The notes: generated by a model from the sequence alone, not told the origin. A stretch of DNA of 64,000 nucleotides from an uncultured Alphaproteobacteria bacterium (GCA_902613185.1 CACMGP010000003.1:1-64000); one strand, 5' to 3'. Shown: positions 46,378 through 55,851, counted from the stretch's first letter. Numbers and translations are program-made.

Positions 46378-47045
46378 TAAAAAAATATTTTATAACCTTT
46401 GCCATGAACAGATCTAATTATGTCATTGAGATAACATTCTTTCTTAAGTTTTAGCCGTAATCTTGAAATTTGCATATCTCCACTTCTAGATAGGTAATCG
46501 AGTCCTAATTCTGTATTTAACAAATCCCTTGTTAAATATTGGTGGGAGTTATTAATTAATAATTTTAGTATTTTAACTTCATTGCTGGAAAGGCTTATTT
46601 TTTGCTTTTTAAATAGTAGTTGTTCCTTTTTAAGGTCAAATTCTGTATCTTTACCAAAATTAACTACATCTAAAAATTGTTTGTTAGAGATATTTTTTTT
46701 AATTTTTAAAAGAAGCTCTCTTGTGTCAAATGGTTTACCAATATAATCATCTGCACCAAGCTCTAATCCAGTCACCCTATCATCTACATTGCTAAGTGCA
46801 GAGAGAAATATAACAGGAGTATTAATTCTATTTTTTATAGAATTTTCATAAAAATTTAAACCAGTGGTATCTGGTAACATCACATCTAAAATTATAAGAT
46901 CAAATACGAATAGTTTTAATAATTTTTTTGCTTCATCGACATTTATAGCTTTTGATACAGTGTAGTCATTATTTACTAATAATTTTTTAATCAGCTCTTG
47001 CAGACTCAAATCATCTTCAACTAGTAAAATATGCTTATCAATCAT
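46377..47045 (-). CDS. OmpR-family response regulator (PetR-like)
   Basis: A 222-residue regulator. The receiver has the acidic pair at 11-12, the phospho-acceptor Asp near 54 in ILDVMLPD and the Lys near 104 in GKPF; the C-terminal half is a winged helix ending in RSVHGKGYKIF. In Rhodobacter the petP-petR pair of a MarR-type and an OmpR-type gene is needed for bc1 expression; the arrangement here is the same, so a PetR role is inferred. It shares TAATG with the MarR gene and abuts the kinase gene by 1 nt. Confidence 0.9.
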   Translation of the reverse strand: MIDKHILLVEDDLSLQELIKKLLVNNDYTVSKAINVDEAKKLLKLFVFDLIILDVMLPDTTGLNFYENSIKNRINTPVIFLSALSNVDDRVTGLELGADDYIGKPFDTRELLLKIKKNISNKQFLDVVNFGKDTEFDLKKEQLLFKKQKISLSSNEVKILKLLINNSHQYLTRDLLNTELGLDYLSRSGDMQISRLRLKLKKECYLNDIIRSVHGKGYKIFF

Positions 47046-47461
47046 TACAATGACTCAATAATATTTATAAATCCAGACATATTTTTTGGATCTGTTTTTT
47101 TAAAAATTTTAATAATTTTTTCATTAATTTTATTAGTGGTTTTCTCAATCAATTCATCACCATTTTTAGTGATTGATATACTCTTCTTATCAAATTTTAA
47201 AATATTTTTCCTTTCTAAATCTTTCAATATTAAATTGAGATTTTGTTTTTTTAAATAAATCTTATTGGCAATATCAATTTTTTTTTCAAAACCTTTTTTA
47301 ATCTCTAAAATAACTATTAGTTCATTGAAAGTTAAATTATTATATTCACAGCAAGTTTGTATTTCTCTTTGAAGAAATTTGTATGATCGATGAAGACCTA
47401 AAATTATTTCTAAAATATTCTCTTTTTTAAAATATAAAGTATCGGCAAAACTTAAATTCAT
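47045..47461 (-). CDS. MarR-family transcriptional regulator (PetP-like)
   Basis: From the ATG at 47461 the protein has 138 residues. The winged helix covers about 45-110: LTFNELIVILEIKKG, an IANKIYLKKQNLN recognition helix and a GDELIEK wing end. It belongs with the downstream regulator-kinase pair (TAATG overlap) and diverges from ilvE across 58 bp. In Rhodobacter its counterpart PetP works with PetR; that role is inferred from order. The reading frame also extends upstream into ilvE, but without a likely start. Confidence 0.82.
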   Translation of the reverse strand: MNLSFADTLYFKKENILEIILGLHRSYKFLQREIQTCCEYNNLTFNELIVILEIKKGFEKKIDIANKIYLKKQNLNLILKDLERKNILKFDKKSISITKNGDELIEKTTNKINEKIIKIFKKTDPKNMSGFINIIESL

Positions 47462-47519
47462 AAATATAAATATAATTATATTGTGAAATTTAATAAATAA
47501 TATTACATTATTTCGAATT

Positions 47520-48407
47520 ATGGAAATTATACCCTTTGATAAAAGAATAGGTTTTATTTGGTATAACGGTGAGTTTGTTGAATGGCAAAACGCTACCACC
47601 CATGTATTAAATCATGGACTTCATTATGGTAGTTGTGTTTTTGAAGGACTCAGAGTTTATGGGGAAAAAATTTACAAATTAGAAAAACATACTGATAGAT
47701 TATTTTTCTCTGCAAAAAGAATGGGCATAGAAGTTCCATATTCAAAGGATGAAATAAATAGTGCCCAAGAGGAAACAATTAAAAAAATGAATATTAAATA
47801 TGGTTATGTTCGTCCTGTAATTTGGAGAGGAAGCGAAATGATGGCTATCTCAGCGCAAAAAAATAAAATAAATGTAGCTGTTGCTACTTGGGAATGGCCT
47901 AGTTATTTTACTAAAGAAGACCGATTGAAAGGAATATCTCTTCAAACAGCAGTTTGGAAAAGACCTCCCCCAGATTGCATACCGACTGACACTAAAGCTG
48001 CTGGTCTGTATATGATTTGCACTTTAAGTAAGCATGAGGCTGAAAAAAATGGTTTCACAGATGCATTAATGCTTGATTATAAAGGTAGAGTAAGTGAGTC
48101 TACCGGCTCAAATATTTTCTTAGTAATTAATGGTGAAATTCATACTCCCATACCTGATTGCTTTTTAAATGGAATTACACGTCAGGCTGTTATTGAAATT
48201 GCTAAGAATGAGGGTATCAAAGTTATTGAAAGAGATATATACCCTGATGAAATAATAAATGCTGAAGAAATTTTCCTAACAGGCTCTGCTGTAGAAGTAA
48301 CCCCCGTAGGAAAAATAGATAATCAAACTTTTAAAGTTGGAGATATTACAGCTAAGATTTCAAGTCTGTATATGAAAGAGGTTGACCCCAACTACAAAGA
48401 TAATTAA
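47520..48407 (+). CDS. ilvE: Branched-chain amino acid aminotransferase
   Basis: A 295-residue class IV PLP aminotransferase. Blocks include the N-terminal IWYNGEFVEWQNATTHVL, HYGSCVFEGLRVY, the PLP-phosphate region GRVSESTGSNIFLV and the C-terminal FLTGSAVEVTPV. It makes Leu, Ile and Val. Its position next to the MarR/OmpR pair is conserved in Alphaproteobacteria. It ends 4 nt inside the convergent moaE. Confidence 0.96.
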   Translation: MEIIPFDKRIGFIWYNGEFVEWQNATTHVLNHGLHYGSCVFEGLRVYGEKIYKLEKHTDRLFFSAKRMGIEVPYSKDEINSAQEETIKKMNIKYGYVRPVIWRGSEMMAISAQKNKINVAVATWEWPSYFTKEDRLKGISLQTAVWKRPPPDCIPTDTKAAGLYMICTLSKHEAEKNGFTDALMLDYKGRVSESTGSNIFLVINGEIHTPIPDCFLNGITRQAVIEIAKNEGIKVIERDIYPDEIINAEEIFLTGSAVEVTPVGKIDNQTFKVGDITAKISSLYMKEVDPNYKDN

Positions 48408-48865
48408 TTAATAATATCTTTCCATTTTAACATTTTTTCATTATCTAAGTTTTTTTGTAATACAGTTTCTTTTTCATCATTTTCTAATAAATGAAATTTC
48501 CAAAAAGCTACATCTATCTTTAAGCTATCAATCACAAACTCACAAGCTTCTATAGCGTTTGCACGATGAGAAGAAGCAGTAATTACTAATACAATTTTTT
48601 CTCCTAAATCTAATTTTCCTATTCGGTGAATAATTAAACATTCATTTAGCTTCCAACTACTTAATGCTTTGACTCTTATTTTTTTAAGCTGAATTAATGC
48701 TAATTCTTCATAACACTCCAAATAAATTCCTTTTATTTTCTTATTTGATGAGCTTAAATCAGATCTAACTGTTCCTAAGAAGAAACTGTATGCACCATTT
48801 GTATCGGATGAAACACTTTTAAATTCTGTATCTAGATCAAAATTACTATTAGTTATTTTAATCAT
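48404..48865 (-). CDS. moaE: Molybdopterin synthase catalytic subunit
   Basis: A 153-residue protein. GAYSFFLGTVRSD at the N-terminus, LECYEELALIQL, HRIGKLDLGE and SSHRANAIEACEF are MoaE blocks, and the catalytic Lys is in VAFWKFH. It uses sulfur carried by MoaD, whose gene abuts it upstream, to make molybdopterin. With pgsA and uvrC this is a common alphaproteobacterial order. Confidence 0.95.
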   Translation of the reverse strand: MIKITNSNFDLDTEFKSVSSDTNGAYSFFLGTVRSDLSSSNKKIKGIYLECYEELALIQLKKIRVKALSSWKLNECLIIHRIGKLDLGEKIVLVITASSHRANAIEACEFVIDSLKIDVAFWKFHLLENDEKETVLQKNLDNEKMLKWKDIIN

Positions 48866-49119
48866 TATCCACCTGTAACGGGAGGCAACAAGGCTAGTAT
48901 ATCACCATTATTTAGTGTTTGATTATCATCATCTATTTCTGTCAAGTTTAAAAAGTATTTTACGCTCTTGTCTTCAAATATTTCTTGAAATGCAGGATCT
49001 TTTGAAATGAGATTATTTTTCAATTCTTTAAAACTTATTGTTTGATTTAATTCAATTAAGTCATGACTTTTTTTAAGTTTTACCCTTATCCAAGAAAAAT
49101 ATTTTAATGTAATATTCAA
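48865..49119 (-). CDS. moaD: Molybdopterin synthase sulfur carrier subunit
   Basis: An 84-residue ubiquitin-fold protein ending in the thiocarboxylation motif PPVTGG. It carries sulfur to MoaE. The start is TTG at 49119, overlapping the pgsA stop as TTGA; the first strand (NITLKYFSWIRVKL) requires this start. Stop and moaE start share one base. Confidence 0.94.
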   Translation of the reverse strand: MNITLKYFSWIRVKLKKSHDLIELNQTISFKELKNNLISKDPAFQEIFEDKSVKYFLNLTEIDDDNQTLNNGDILALLPPVTGG

Positions 49120-49670
49120 ATATGTTTAAGACCTTTTGCTACATAATTATATCCAGATAACAAAGTAATTATAGCGGCTAGCCATAATGTTACTAAGCCT
49201 AAATTCCAAAGAAAATCATTTAATTCAAAACCTAATCCTATTATGAGAATAGATAAGCTAACCATTTGAAATGTAGTTTTATATTTAGCTAGTTTGCTTA
49301 CTGGCATATCAGTATTTAGTTTAGCTAAAAATTCTCTTAAACCAGAAATTGCAATTTCTCTTAATAAAATAATTATGGCCGGAATAACATGAATGTCTGC
49401 AATTACTCTCGTGTCTATCAAAACTATTATGACTGCTGCTATTAATAGTTTATCAGCGATAGGATCAAGTAAAGCACCAAGCTTAGATGATTGATTCAAT
49501 GTTCTTGCTAAATATCCATCAAAATAATCAGATATAGATGAAACTATAAAAAGTAAGCCTGCAACAAGAACTACTTTAGAATTATCGGAGAACAGTAAAT
49601 ATAAAATTATGGGAATTAAAATAATTCTTACAAAAGTAATAATATTGGGAATAGTGTAAATTTTAGCCAT
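49116..49670 (-). CDS. pgsA: CDP-diacylglycerol-glycerol-3-phosphate phosphatidyltransferase
   Basis: A 184-residue, six-helix enzyme with the CDP-alcohol phosphotransferase motif D-x2-D-G-x2-A-R-x8-G-x3-D-x3-D seen from SDYFDGYLAR to GALLDPIADK. It commits to phosphatidylglycerol synthesis. It overlaps uvrC by 8 nt. Confidence 0.96.
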   Translation of the reverse strand: MAKIYTIPNIITFVRIILIPIILYLLFSDNSKVVLVAGLLFIVSSISDYFDGYLARTLNQSSKLGALLDPIADKLLIAAVIIVLIDTRVIADIHVIPAIIILLREIAISGLREFLAKLNTDMPVSKLAKYKTTFQMVSLSILIIGLGFELNDFLWNLGLVTLWLAAIITLLSGYNYVAKGLKHI

Positions 49671-51465
49671 TTATTTTATCCAATATAGCCTTAATATTTT
49701 TTGAATTTAATCCTTTTATTTGAGCTAATTCATCTCTGTTAGCTTTCTTTAGATTTTGAACACTTCCAAAAAAATTGATGACCCTCATTTTTTTTATTTT
49801 CCCTATGCCAAAAATATCATCTAAAAAACTTGTTTTTAGGGAGTCGGACATCCTTTTCATGCTATTTTTTTTGGATAATTTGTGAGCCTGATCTCTCATT
49901 TTTTGGATAAAACCTTCTATTTGAGGGCTGTCCCTCAAAGATATATTTTTTTCACTTAGAGTATGATATCTGTCAAATCTAAAATCTCGTTTAAAACCTT
50001 TAGACACCCCAATTAACTTTATACTTTCACTAATACCGTTATCATCAATAATTTCTTGGCAAATTTTCAAATAAGGTTGACCCCCGTCAATAATTATTAA
50101 ATCTGGTAAAATTTTATCATCTTTGGAGAAACGTGATTTAAACACCTTTCGCATTAAATCTGCATCACCAAACTTTTTTAAATCATAATCTTTAAATTTA
50201 TATGTTCTAGAGTCTTTTATACTAAAACCCTCTTCATTAAATACTACATATGATGCCACAGCATAGTTGTTACCAAAAAAACTGTTATCGTAAGCTTCTA
50301 CACGTTCAATTTTATTATTAATATTAAACCTATCTTTCATTAAAGTTAAAATTTCTTGATTATTAATAAACTTTTGCTTTTGAAGATTTACTTCTTTATC
50401 ATTTCTTTTTGCAGTAAGTTTCGAAATTTTCTGAACACCATTAATTTTGCTACTTTTTAGAAATACATCAATCTTATAATTATCTCTCATAATTGACTTT
50501 AATTCATTATATCCGTTAATTTTTTTTGAAATTATTATTTTATTAGGTCTGAAGTTTTTTAAATAAAATTGTATAATTAAAGAGGTAAGGTCTATATCAT
50601 CTTCAAACTTTTCAGAATAGTAAATTAAATTCCCGCCAAGATATCGCCCATACCTAATGAAACCAATGTAAATTGAGAAATGTTTTTTATCATCAATATG
50701 GATATAGTCATAATTTGTATCTTGAGTACTGATTTTCACTTCCTCTCTGATGATAAAATTTAAAGATTGTATACTATCTCTTAACTCTGCTGCCTTTTCA
50801 TAGTTTTGACTTTCACTAAAATAAACCATTTGTTTTTCTAATTTATCAAATATTTTTTTTTGGCCTCCTTGAAAGAATTTAACTGTATCATCAACTTGAT
50901 TTTTGTATTCATTTTGACTAACTTTATTTACGCATGGAGCGGAGCATTGTTTTAAGTCATAAAGTAGGCATGCCCGTTTTCTATTTTTAAACTCTAAGTC
51001 ACTACAACTTCTTAACTTAAAAGATTTCTGCAAGATTTTTATTACTTTGTCTGTTTTTAACGCAGAGGTAAATGGACCAAATACTTTATCTTCATTAGAA
51101 AATTCATTTCTAAATCTTGTCAGCCTTGGAAAGTCACCTTTAGTAATTTTAATTAATGGAAAACTCTTATCATCTTTTAAACGAATATTATATCTCGGTG
51201 AAAATTTCTTGATAAGTAAAGCCTCTAATAATAATGCATTTCTCTCAGACTCTGTTAGCTCAAAATCAATATTTACTGTTTGTGAAACCATTTTTTGAAG
51301 TCTTCTTGGAAGTTTTGGTAGATTACCGTAATTAGATAACCTCCTTTTGATATTAATAGCTTTTCCTATATAAATTGGGTTATCTTTTTTATTTTTAAAA
51401 AGGTAAACCCCTGAACTTTGAGGTGCATCTTTTATTCTGTTTTTTAGAATTTCAAGTCCAATCAT
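49663..51465 (-). CDS. uvrC: Excinuclease ABC subunit C
   Basis: A 600-residue nucleotide excision repair nuclease. The N-terminal GIY-YIG domain is seen as SGVYLF and PIYIGKAINIKRRL, the UVR region in EKQMVYFSESQNYEKAAELR, the RNase H-like domain with LIIIDGGQPYL and a C-terminal helix-hairpin-helix (LDDIFGIGKIKKMRVIN). It cuts on both sides of lesions marked by UvrAB; uvrB is at 61.8 kb. Confidence 0.96.
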   Translation of the reverse strand: MIGLEILKNRIKDAPQSSGVYLFKNKKDNPIYIGKAINIKRRLSNYGNLPKLPRRLQKMVSQTVNIDFELTESERNALLLEALLIKKFSPRYNIRLKDDKSFPLIKITKGDFPRLTRFRNEFSNEDKVFGPFTSALKTDKVIKILQKSFKLRSCSDLEFKNRKRACLLYDLKQCSAPCVNKVSQNEYKNQVDDTVKFFQGGQKKIFDKLEKQMVYFSESQNYEKAAELRDSIQSLNFIIREEVKISTQDTNYDYIHIDDKKHFSIYIGFIRYGRYLGGNLIYYSEKFEDDIDLTSLIIQFYLKNFRPNKIIISKKINGYNELKSIMRDNYKIDVFLKSSKINGVQKISKLTAKRNDKEVNLQKQKFINNQEILTLMKDRFNINNKIERVEAYDNSFFGNNYAVASYVVFNEEGFSIKDSRTYKFKDYDLKKFGDADLMRKVFKSRFSKDDKILPDLIIIDGGQPYLKICQEIIDDNGISESIKLIGVSKGFKRDFRFDRYHTLSEKNISLRDSPQIEGFIQKMRDQAHKLSKKNSMKRMSDSLKTSFLDDIFGIGKIKKMRVINFFGSVQNLKKANRDELAQIKGLNSKNIKAILDKING

Positions 51466-51518
51466 AAGTCTATATTACAGACATTTTATAAATCACAAAA
51501 AAAATTAATGAGTTTCTA

Positions 51519-51532
51519 ATCTAAAAATAGAT
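51519..51532. promoter_or_regulatory. Dyad upstream of the LysR gene, possible self-binding site
   Basis: ATCTA-AAAA-TAGAT lies 31 bp before the LysR ATG in the longest gap of the window (98 bp). LysR regulators often bind such dyads near their own start. The arms are only 5 bp, so the call is weak. Confidence 0.25.
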
Positions 51533-51563
51533 AGTATAAATAACTAAATTATCAAATTAAAAC

Positions 51564-52451
51564 ATGGACTGGGATAAACTTAAAATTTTTCATAATGTTG
51601 CACTAGATCTTAATATTTCAGAAGCAGCTAATAAAATGAATATAAGTCATTCATCCATAAGTAGACAGATAAGCTCACTAGAGAGAGATTTGAAAGTATC
51701 ACTATTTAAAAGACATGCCAGAGGACTAACATTGACTGAACAAGGTAAAATTTTATTCAAAACAGCACATGATATATTTGGAAAGATAGCTCTAACTGAG
51801 TCTCAATTAACTTCATCTAAAGAAAAACCTACAGGCTCTCTACACATAGCTGCTACTGTTGCCTTTGGCACCACATGGCTTGCCCCAAGAATAGCAAAGT
51901 TTTCAAACTCATATCCTGATATTGATATTTCTATAAGAATTGAAAATAAATATACAGATCTCTCCTTAGGTGAGGCTGATGTAGCTTTACGATTAAAAGA
52001 GCCTACACAAATGGATTTAATTCGTTTTCCTTTGTATGAGTTTCAATTTAAAATTTACTCCTCACCAGAATACATTGAAAAATTTGGTATACCAAAAAGT
52101 GTAAGTGATTTATCAAAACATACAATAATTGCTTTTGGTCATGATGTAGAACCATCTATACCCGATGTAAACTGTATTTTGGATTTAATTCCTAAATCAA
52201 AAAAACCTAAGACTATTTATATATCAAATATGTATGGAGTTATGAGAGCTATTGGAGGAGGAGCGGGCATTGGTGCTTTGCCAGAATATATGAAAATATC
52301 AAATAACAATCTTGTTCCTATTTTACCTAATGCAAATACTCCAAAGACAATAATTTATTTTACTTATCCACCTGAATTGAAGGGTTCTAAAAAAATTGAA
52401 GCTCTCAGAGATTTTTTAGTGAGAGAAGTAAATAAAGAAAAAAAAGTTTAG
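51564..52451 (+). CDS. LysR-family regulator of the LsrB/VtlR type
   Basis: A 295-residue LysR regulator. It opens MDWDKLKIFHNVA, has the helix-turn-helix at about 17-36 (ISEAANKMNISHSSISRQIS), then FKRHARGLTLTEQG and KEKPTGSLHIAATVAFG, a set of blocks I recognise from LsrB (Sinorhizobium) and VtlR (Brucella). Those regulate lipopolysaccharide, small RNAs and, for LsrB, glutathione synthesis under oxidative stress. gshA and gshB lie 4 kb downstream. The mature redox cysteines of LsrB are not obviously conserved; one Cys is near 200. Confidence 0.82.
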   Translation: MDWDKLKIFHNVALDLNISEAANKMNISHSSISRQISSLERDLKVSLFKRHARGLTLTEQGKILFKTAHDIFGKIALTESQLTSSKEKPTGSLHIAATVAFGTTWLAPRIAKFSNSYPDIDISIRIENKYTDLSLGEADVALRLKEPTQMDLIRFPLYEFQFKIYSSPEYIEKFGIPKSVSDLSKHTIIAFGHDVEPSIPDVNCILDLIPKSKKPKTIYISNMYGVMRAIGGGAGIGALPEYMKISNNNLVPILPNANTPKTIIYFTYPPELKGSKKIEALRDFLVREVNKEKKV

Positions 52452-52624
52452 TCTTTTTTTATAAATTTCTTATTACAATAGTTACACACTATTTCTTTTT
52501 TTTTACCAAATTTAAAATAAACAGCTGGATGACCTAAATCACCACTTCCACCGTCGCACATTACTATATCAGTATTTTTTGAAACATATTCTATAGGGTC
52601 TGCTATTTTATTTTGATCACTCAT
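52448..52624 (-). CDS. CHCC zinc-finger protein, NDUFS6-like
   Basis: A 58-residue protein from the ATG at 52624. Metal ligands are Cys 23, His 32, Cys 47 and Cys 50 (C-x8-H-x14-C-x2-C), with the core GDLGHPAVYF. This matches the zinc-finger family that includes the complex I accessory subunit NDUFS6, known as a small protein in Alphaproteobacteria. It starts by ATGA overlap with the end of htpG and ends 4 nt inside the convergent LysR gene. It is short enough to be missed by length-filtered gene calls. Confidence 0.9.
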   Translation of the reverse strand: MSDQNKIADPIEYVSKNTDIVMCDGGSGDLGHPAVYFKFGKKKEIVCNYCNKKFIKKD

Positions 52625-54483
52625 AATGAAACGAGTTCTGAGACTAAATTCGTATATTTTTTTGGGTCGTCAAGGCTTTCACCTTCCATTAGCTTTGCGT
52701 GATCATAAAGAATTTCACAGAATTTATCTTTTTGATTTTTATCTAAAGATTTTAATTTATTAACTAATTCATGATTGATATTTATCTCTAAAATTCTTTT
52801 TTCATCAGAAATATTTTGATTATTAGCAGCCATCAGTTTTTTTAAATGCATATCCATATCGTTCTCATCAGCTACTAAACATGAAGCACTTGTAGTTAGT
52901 CTTTTAGAAATTTTTACATCTTTAACTTTATCTTTCAGATTGTCTTTTAAAAAACCAACAAAATCTTTGTCTTCCTTTGGCTCTTCTTTGTCTTTTTTTG
53001 ACTCTTTTTTATCCTCAATATCTACTTCACCTTTAGTAATAGATGTAAATTCATAATCTTTGAATTTCATTTTCATAGGCATCCAGAATTCGTCGACTGG
53101 ATCCGTAATTAACAAAACATTTATTTTTTTATTTTTAAATAGTTCCATTTGAGGGCTATTAATGAGGTTTTCCTTGTTTTCGCCTGAAATATAATAGATT
53201 TTCTTTTTATCATTTGAAAAATCAGTTACGTATTGATCTAAAGTTATCATCTCTTCTTTCTCAGAGCAGTTAAAAGTTGAAAACTCAAATATTTGATCAT
53301 GAAAGTCATTAAATTCATAAAGTCCCTCTTTTACAACAGGCCCAAAATTCCCCCAAAAATCTTTAAATTCATCTGGCTTCTTTTTTTTTAATTCTAGAAT
53401 TTCTTTGAGGACTCTTTTTGTAATAGCATTAGATATTTTATTAATTACGGCATTATTTTGTAAAATTTCTCTTGAAATATTTAAACTAAGATCTTCTGTG
53501 TCTACCACACCTGGCACAAATCTAAGCCAAGCTGGAATTAATGCATCCAACTTATCAGAAATGAATACTTTATTAACATATAGCTTTAACTTGTTTTTGC
53601 GATCTGGATGGTAAAGATCTTGAGGCTGCGATTTTGGTAAATATAAAAGGGCAGTATAATTTACAACTCCCTCAGCTTTAAAGTGAATAGTTGTTAAAGG
53701 CTCATCATAATAGTTTGAAACTTGATTATAAAAAGATTTGTAGTCATCTTTTTTAATTTTTGATTTCTCTTTTAGCCAAATGGCTTCGGCAGAGTTTACT
53801 TGTTCTTCAGTTTTATCATCTTTTTTCTTATCATTTTTATATTCTTCGGATGTTACAAAAATGGGGAAAGGAACAAAATCAGAATACTTTTTTATTATTT
53901 CCTCTATTTTATATTTACTTAAGAACTCTTTCTCATCATTCTTAATTGATAACGTAATTTCAGTTCCAATTTCATTGTATTCCGTTTCCTCAATTGAAAA
54001 TGTACCTTTACCATCTGAAGTCCAAAGGTAACCACTGGATGAGTCATATTTTTTTGATCTAACTACTACTTGATCTGAAACCATAAATGATGAATAGAAA
54101 CCAACTCCAAATTTACCAATTTGATTGATATCTCCCTTTTTATCACCCATCTTTTTAATAAACTCTTCCGTGCCAGATTTAGCTATTGTGCCTAAATTTG
54201 ATTGCATATCTTTATCATCCATGCCAATCCCATTATCTTTAATTGAGATAGTTTTATTTTTTTCATTAAGATGAATTCGAATTTGGAATTTATTTGTTTT
54301 AGGAGCTTTGGAGTCAGTCTGACTAACATATCTAAGCTTTTCGCAAGCATCTGATGAATTTGATATTAATTCACGTAAAAATATTTCCTTTTCGGTATAG
54401 AGTGAATTAGCAACTATATCTAGGAGCTTTGATACTTCAGTTTCAAATTTTACAGTTTTCTTTTCCGCTTGTTGTTTAGTCAT
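52621..54483 (-). CDS. htpG: Molecular chaperone HtpG (Hsp90)
   Basis: A 620-residue chaperone. The ATP lid and pocket are seen in FLRELISNSSDACEKLR, DNGIGM and GKFGVGFYSSFM, the middle domain in NISREILQNN, with a highly charged Lys/Glu linker around 480-500. It folds client proteins with ATP. It diverges from the aminopeptidase gene across only 27 bp. Confidence 0.97.
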   Translation of the reverse strand: MTKQQAEKKTVKFETEVSKLLDIVANSLYTEKEIFLRELISNSSDACEKLRYVSQTDSKAPKTNKFQIRIHLNEKNKTISIKDNGIGMDDKDMQSNLGTIAKSGTEEFIKKMGDKKGDINQIGKFGVGFYSSFMVSDQVVVRSKKYDSSSGYLWTSDGKGTFSIEETEYNEIGTEITLSIKNDEKEFLSKYKIEEIIKKYSDFVPFPIFVTSEEYKNDKKKDDKTEEQVNSAEAIWLKEKSKIKKDDYKSFYNQVSNYYDEPLTTIHFKAEGVVNYTALLYLPKSQPQDLYHPDRKNKLKLYVNKVFISDKLDALIPAWLRFVPGVVDTEDLSLNISREILQNNAVINKISNAITKRVLKEILELKKKKPDEFKDFWGNFGPVVKEGLYEFNDFHDQIFEFSTFNCSEKEEMITLDQYVTDFSNDKKKIYYISGENKENLINSPQMELFKNKKINVLLITDPVDEFWMPMKMKFKDYEFTSITKGEVDIEDKKESKKDKEEPKEDKDFVGFLKDNLKDKVKDVKISKRLTTSASCLVADENDMDMHLKKLMAANNQNISDEKRILEININHELVNKLKSLDKNQKDKFCEILYDHAKLMEGESLDDPKKYTNLVSELVSL

Positions 54484-54510
54484 TTTTTTTTAATATCCTT
54501 ATTATAAGTA

Positions 54511-55851
54511 ATGTTTACCAATGATAATACTGAGTGTTCTACAAAAATTTCTGTCATTTCACAAAGTAAATTTGATAAATGGCTGTTAACACAATCATCT
54601 TTTACTAAAAATTGGGCTTTATCTAATAATTTCAAGGCAGAATCAGGAAAAATTCTCAAAATTCCCTATGAGGACGGAAGATTGAAAGAGGTCATATTAG
54701 GAGAGGGCGCAGATAAAAACCTGGAGGCAATTAGTGCTTTTTCTGCATCTAACATTGGTAACTATTATATTTCTAGTAAATTTGCCAAATCAAAGGATTC
54801 TGAAATATACAAAGCATGGGCTTGGGGTAACTATAATTATCAGTCTAAATCTAAAAAAAATTTATTATACGTAAAGGAACAAAAGGAATTAGAGTTTTTA
54901 ACTTTTTACTCAGATTGTATTAATTTATCAAGAGACTTGATAAATAGCCCTGCAAATAAATTAAACCCATCAACTTATTACTCAAAAATTAAAAATAATA
55001 ATTTGTTTAAAAGTTTTAATTTTATTAATTACACTGAAAAAGAAATAAATTTGAATTTTCCTTTGACATGTGCTGTTGGTAAATCTTCTTCTTCAAAACC
55101 AAAAGTGATTGAAATAACAAATCGAAAACTTTCAAAAAAAGATAAACCATTGGTTATTATTGGAAAAGGCGTTACATTTGACACAGGTGGTGTAAACATA
55201 AAACCAGGTACCTCAATGAGAAATATGAAAAAAGATATGGGAGGATCTGCTATCGCTATATCATTATTTTTGTTAGCAAATTATTTTTTAAAAAAAACTA
55301 AAATTGTTTTAATTGCCCCAATCGCAGAAAATGCAATATCATCAAAATCAATGAGACCTGGTGATGTATATTCATCTGTATCAGGAAAATCTGTGGAAAT
55401 TGCCCATACAGATGCTGAGGGAAGACTTTTGTTAGCAGATGCAATAGAAAAAGCTTCTTCTTATAACCCATGTATGATTATTGATTTTGCAACGCTTACT
55501 GGAGCAGCAAGAGTAGCTCTGGGTGAAGACCTTCCTGCTTATTTTTGTAATAATGAAACATTTGCAAAAAAAATCGAAAATTTAAATAAAGAAAAATTGA
55601 GATGTTGGAGATTACCCTTGTACTCTCATTACTTATTTAAAATTAAATCTCAAGTAGCAGATCTTAGTAATGCATCTTTAGATGGTATGGCTGGTTCTAT
55701 TACGGCAGCACTTTTTCTTCAAGAATTTTTAAAATCTCCCAATATACCTTGGTTTCACTTTGACACCTTTGCTTGGTCTAAAGACTCAAAAGGAGCTGCA
55801 TTACAGGGATTAGATATAATGAGTGATTTTTTAAGGAAAAATTTTAATTAG
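54511..55851 (+). CDS. pepA: M17-family leucyl aminopeptidase
   Basis: A 446-residue metallopeptidase. The zinc-binding Lys/Asp block is GKGVTFDTGGVNIKP and the second is the signature loop, here HTDAEGRLLLADA in place of the usual NTDAEGRL. The MKKDMGGSA and DFATLTGAARVALG blocks are intact. It removes N-terminal residues of peptides. The Asn-to-His change lies outside the metal-ligand Asp and Glu, which are kept. It overlaps the next gene by 1 nt. Confidence 0.92.
   Translation: MFTNDNTECSTKISVISQSKFDKWLLTQSSFTKNWALSNNFKAESGKILKIPYEDGRLKEVILGEGADKNLEAISAFSASNIGNYYISSKFAKSKDSEIYKAWAWGNYNYQSKSKKNLLYVKEQKELEFLTFYSDCINLSRDLINSPANKLNPSTYYSKIKNNNLFKSFNFINYTEKEINLNFPLTCAVGKSSSSKPKVIEITNRKLSKKDKPLVIIGKGVTFDTGGVNIKPGTSMRNMKKDMGGSAIAISLFLLANYFLKKTKIVLIAPIAENAISSKSMRPGDVYSSVSGKSVEIAHTDAEGRLLLADAIEKASSYNPCMIIDFATLTGAARVALGEDLPAYFCNNETFAKKIENLNKEKLRCWRLPLYSHYLFKIKSQVADLSNASLDGMAGSITAALFLQEFLKSPNIPWFHFDTFAWSKDSKGAALQGLDIMSDFLRKNFN

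Noticed and set aside
47462-47599. Longer N-terminus of the MarR gene reaching into ilvE
   Set aside because: The extra 46 residues are antisense to conserved ilvE codons and lack any MarR pattern; the ATG at 47461 gives a normal-length protein.
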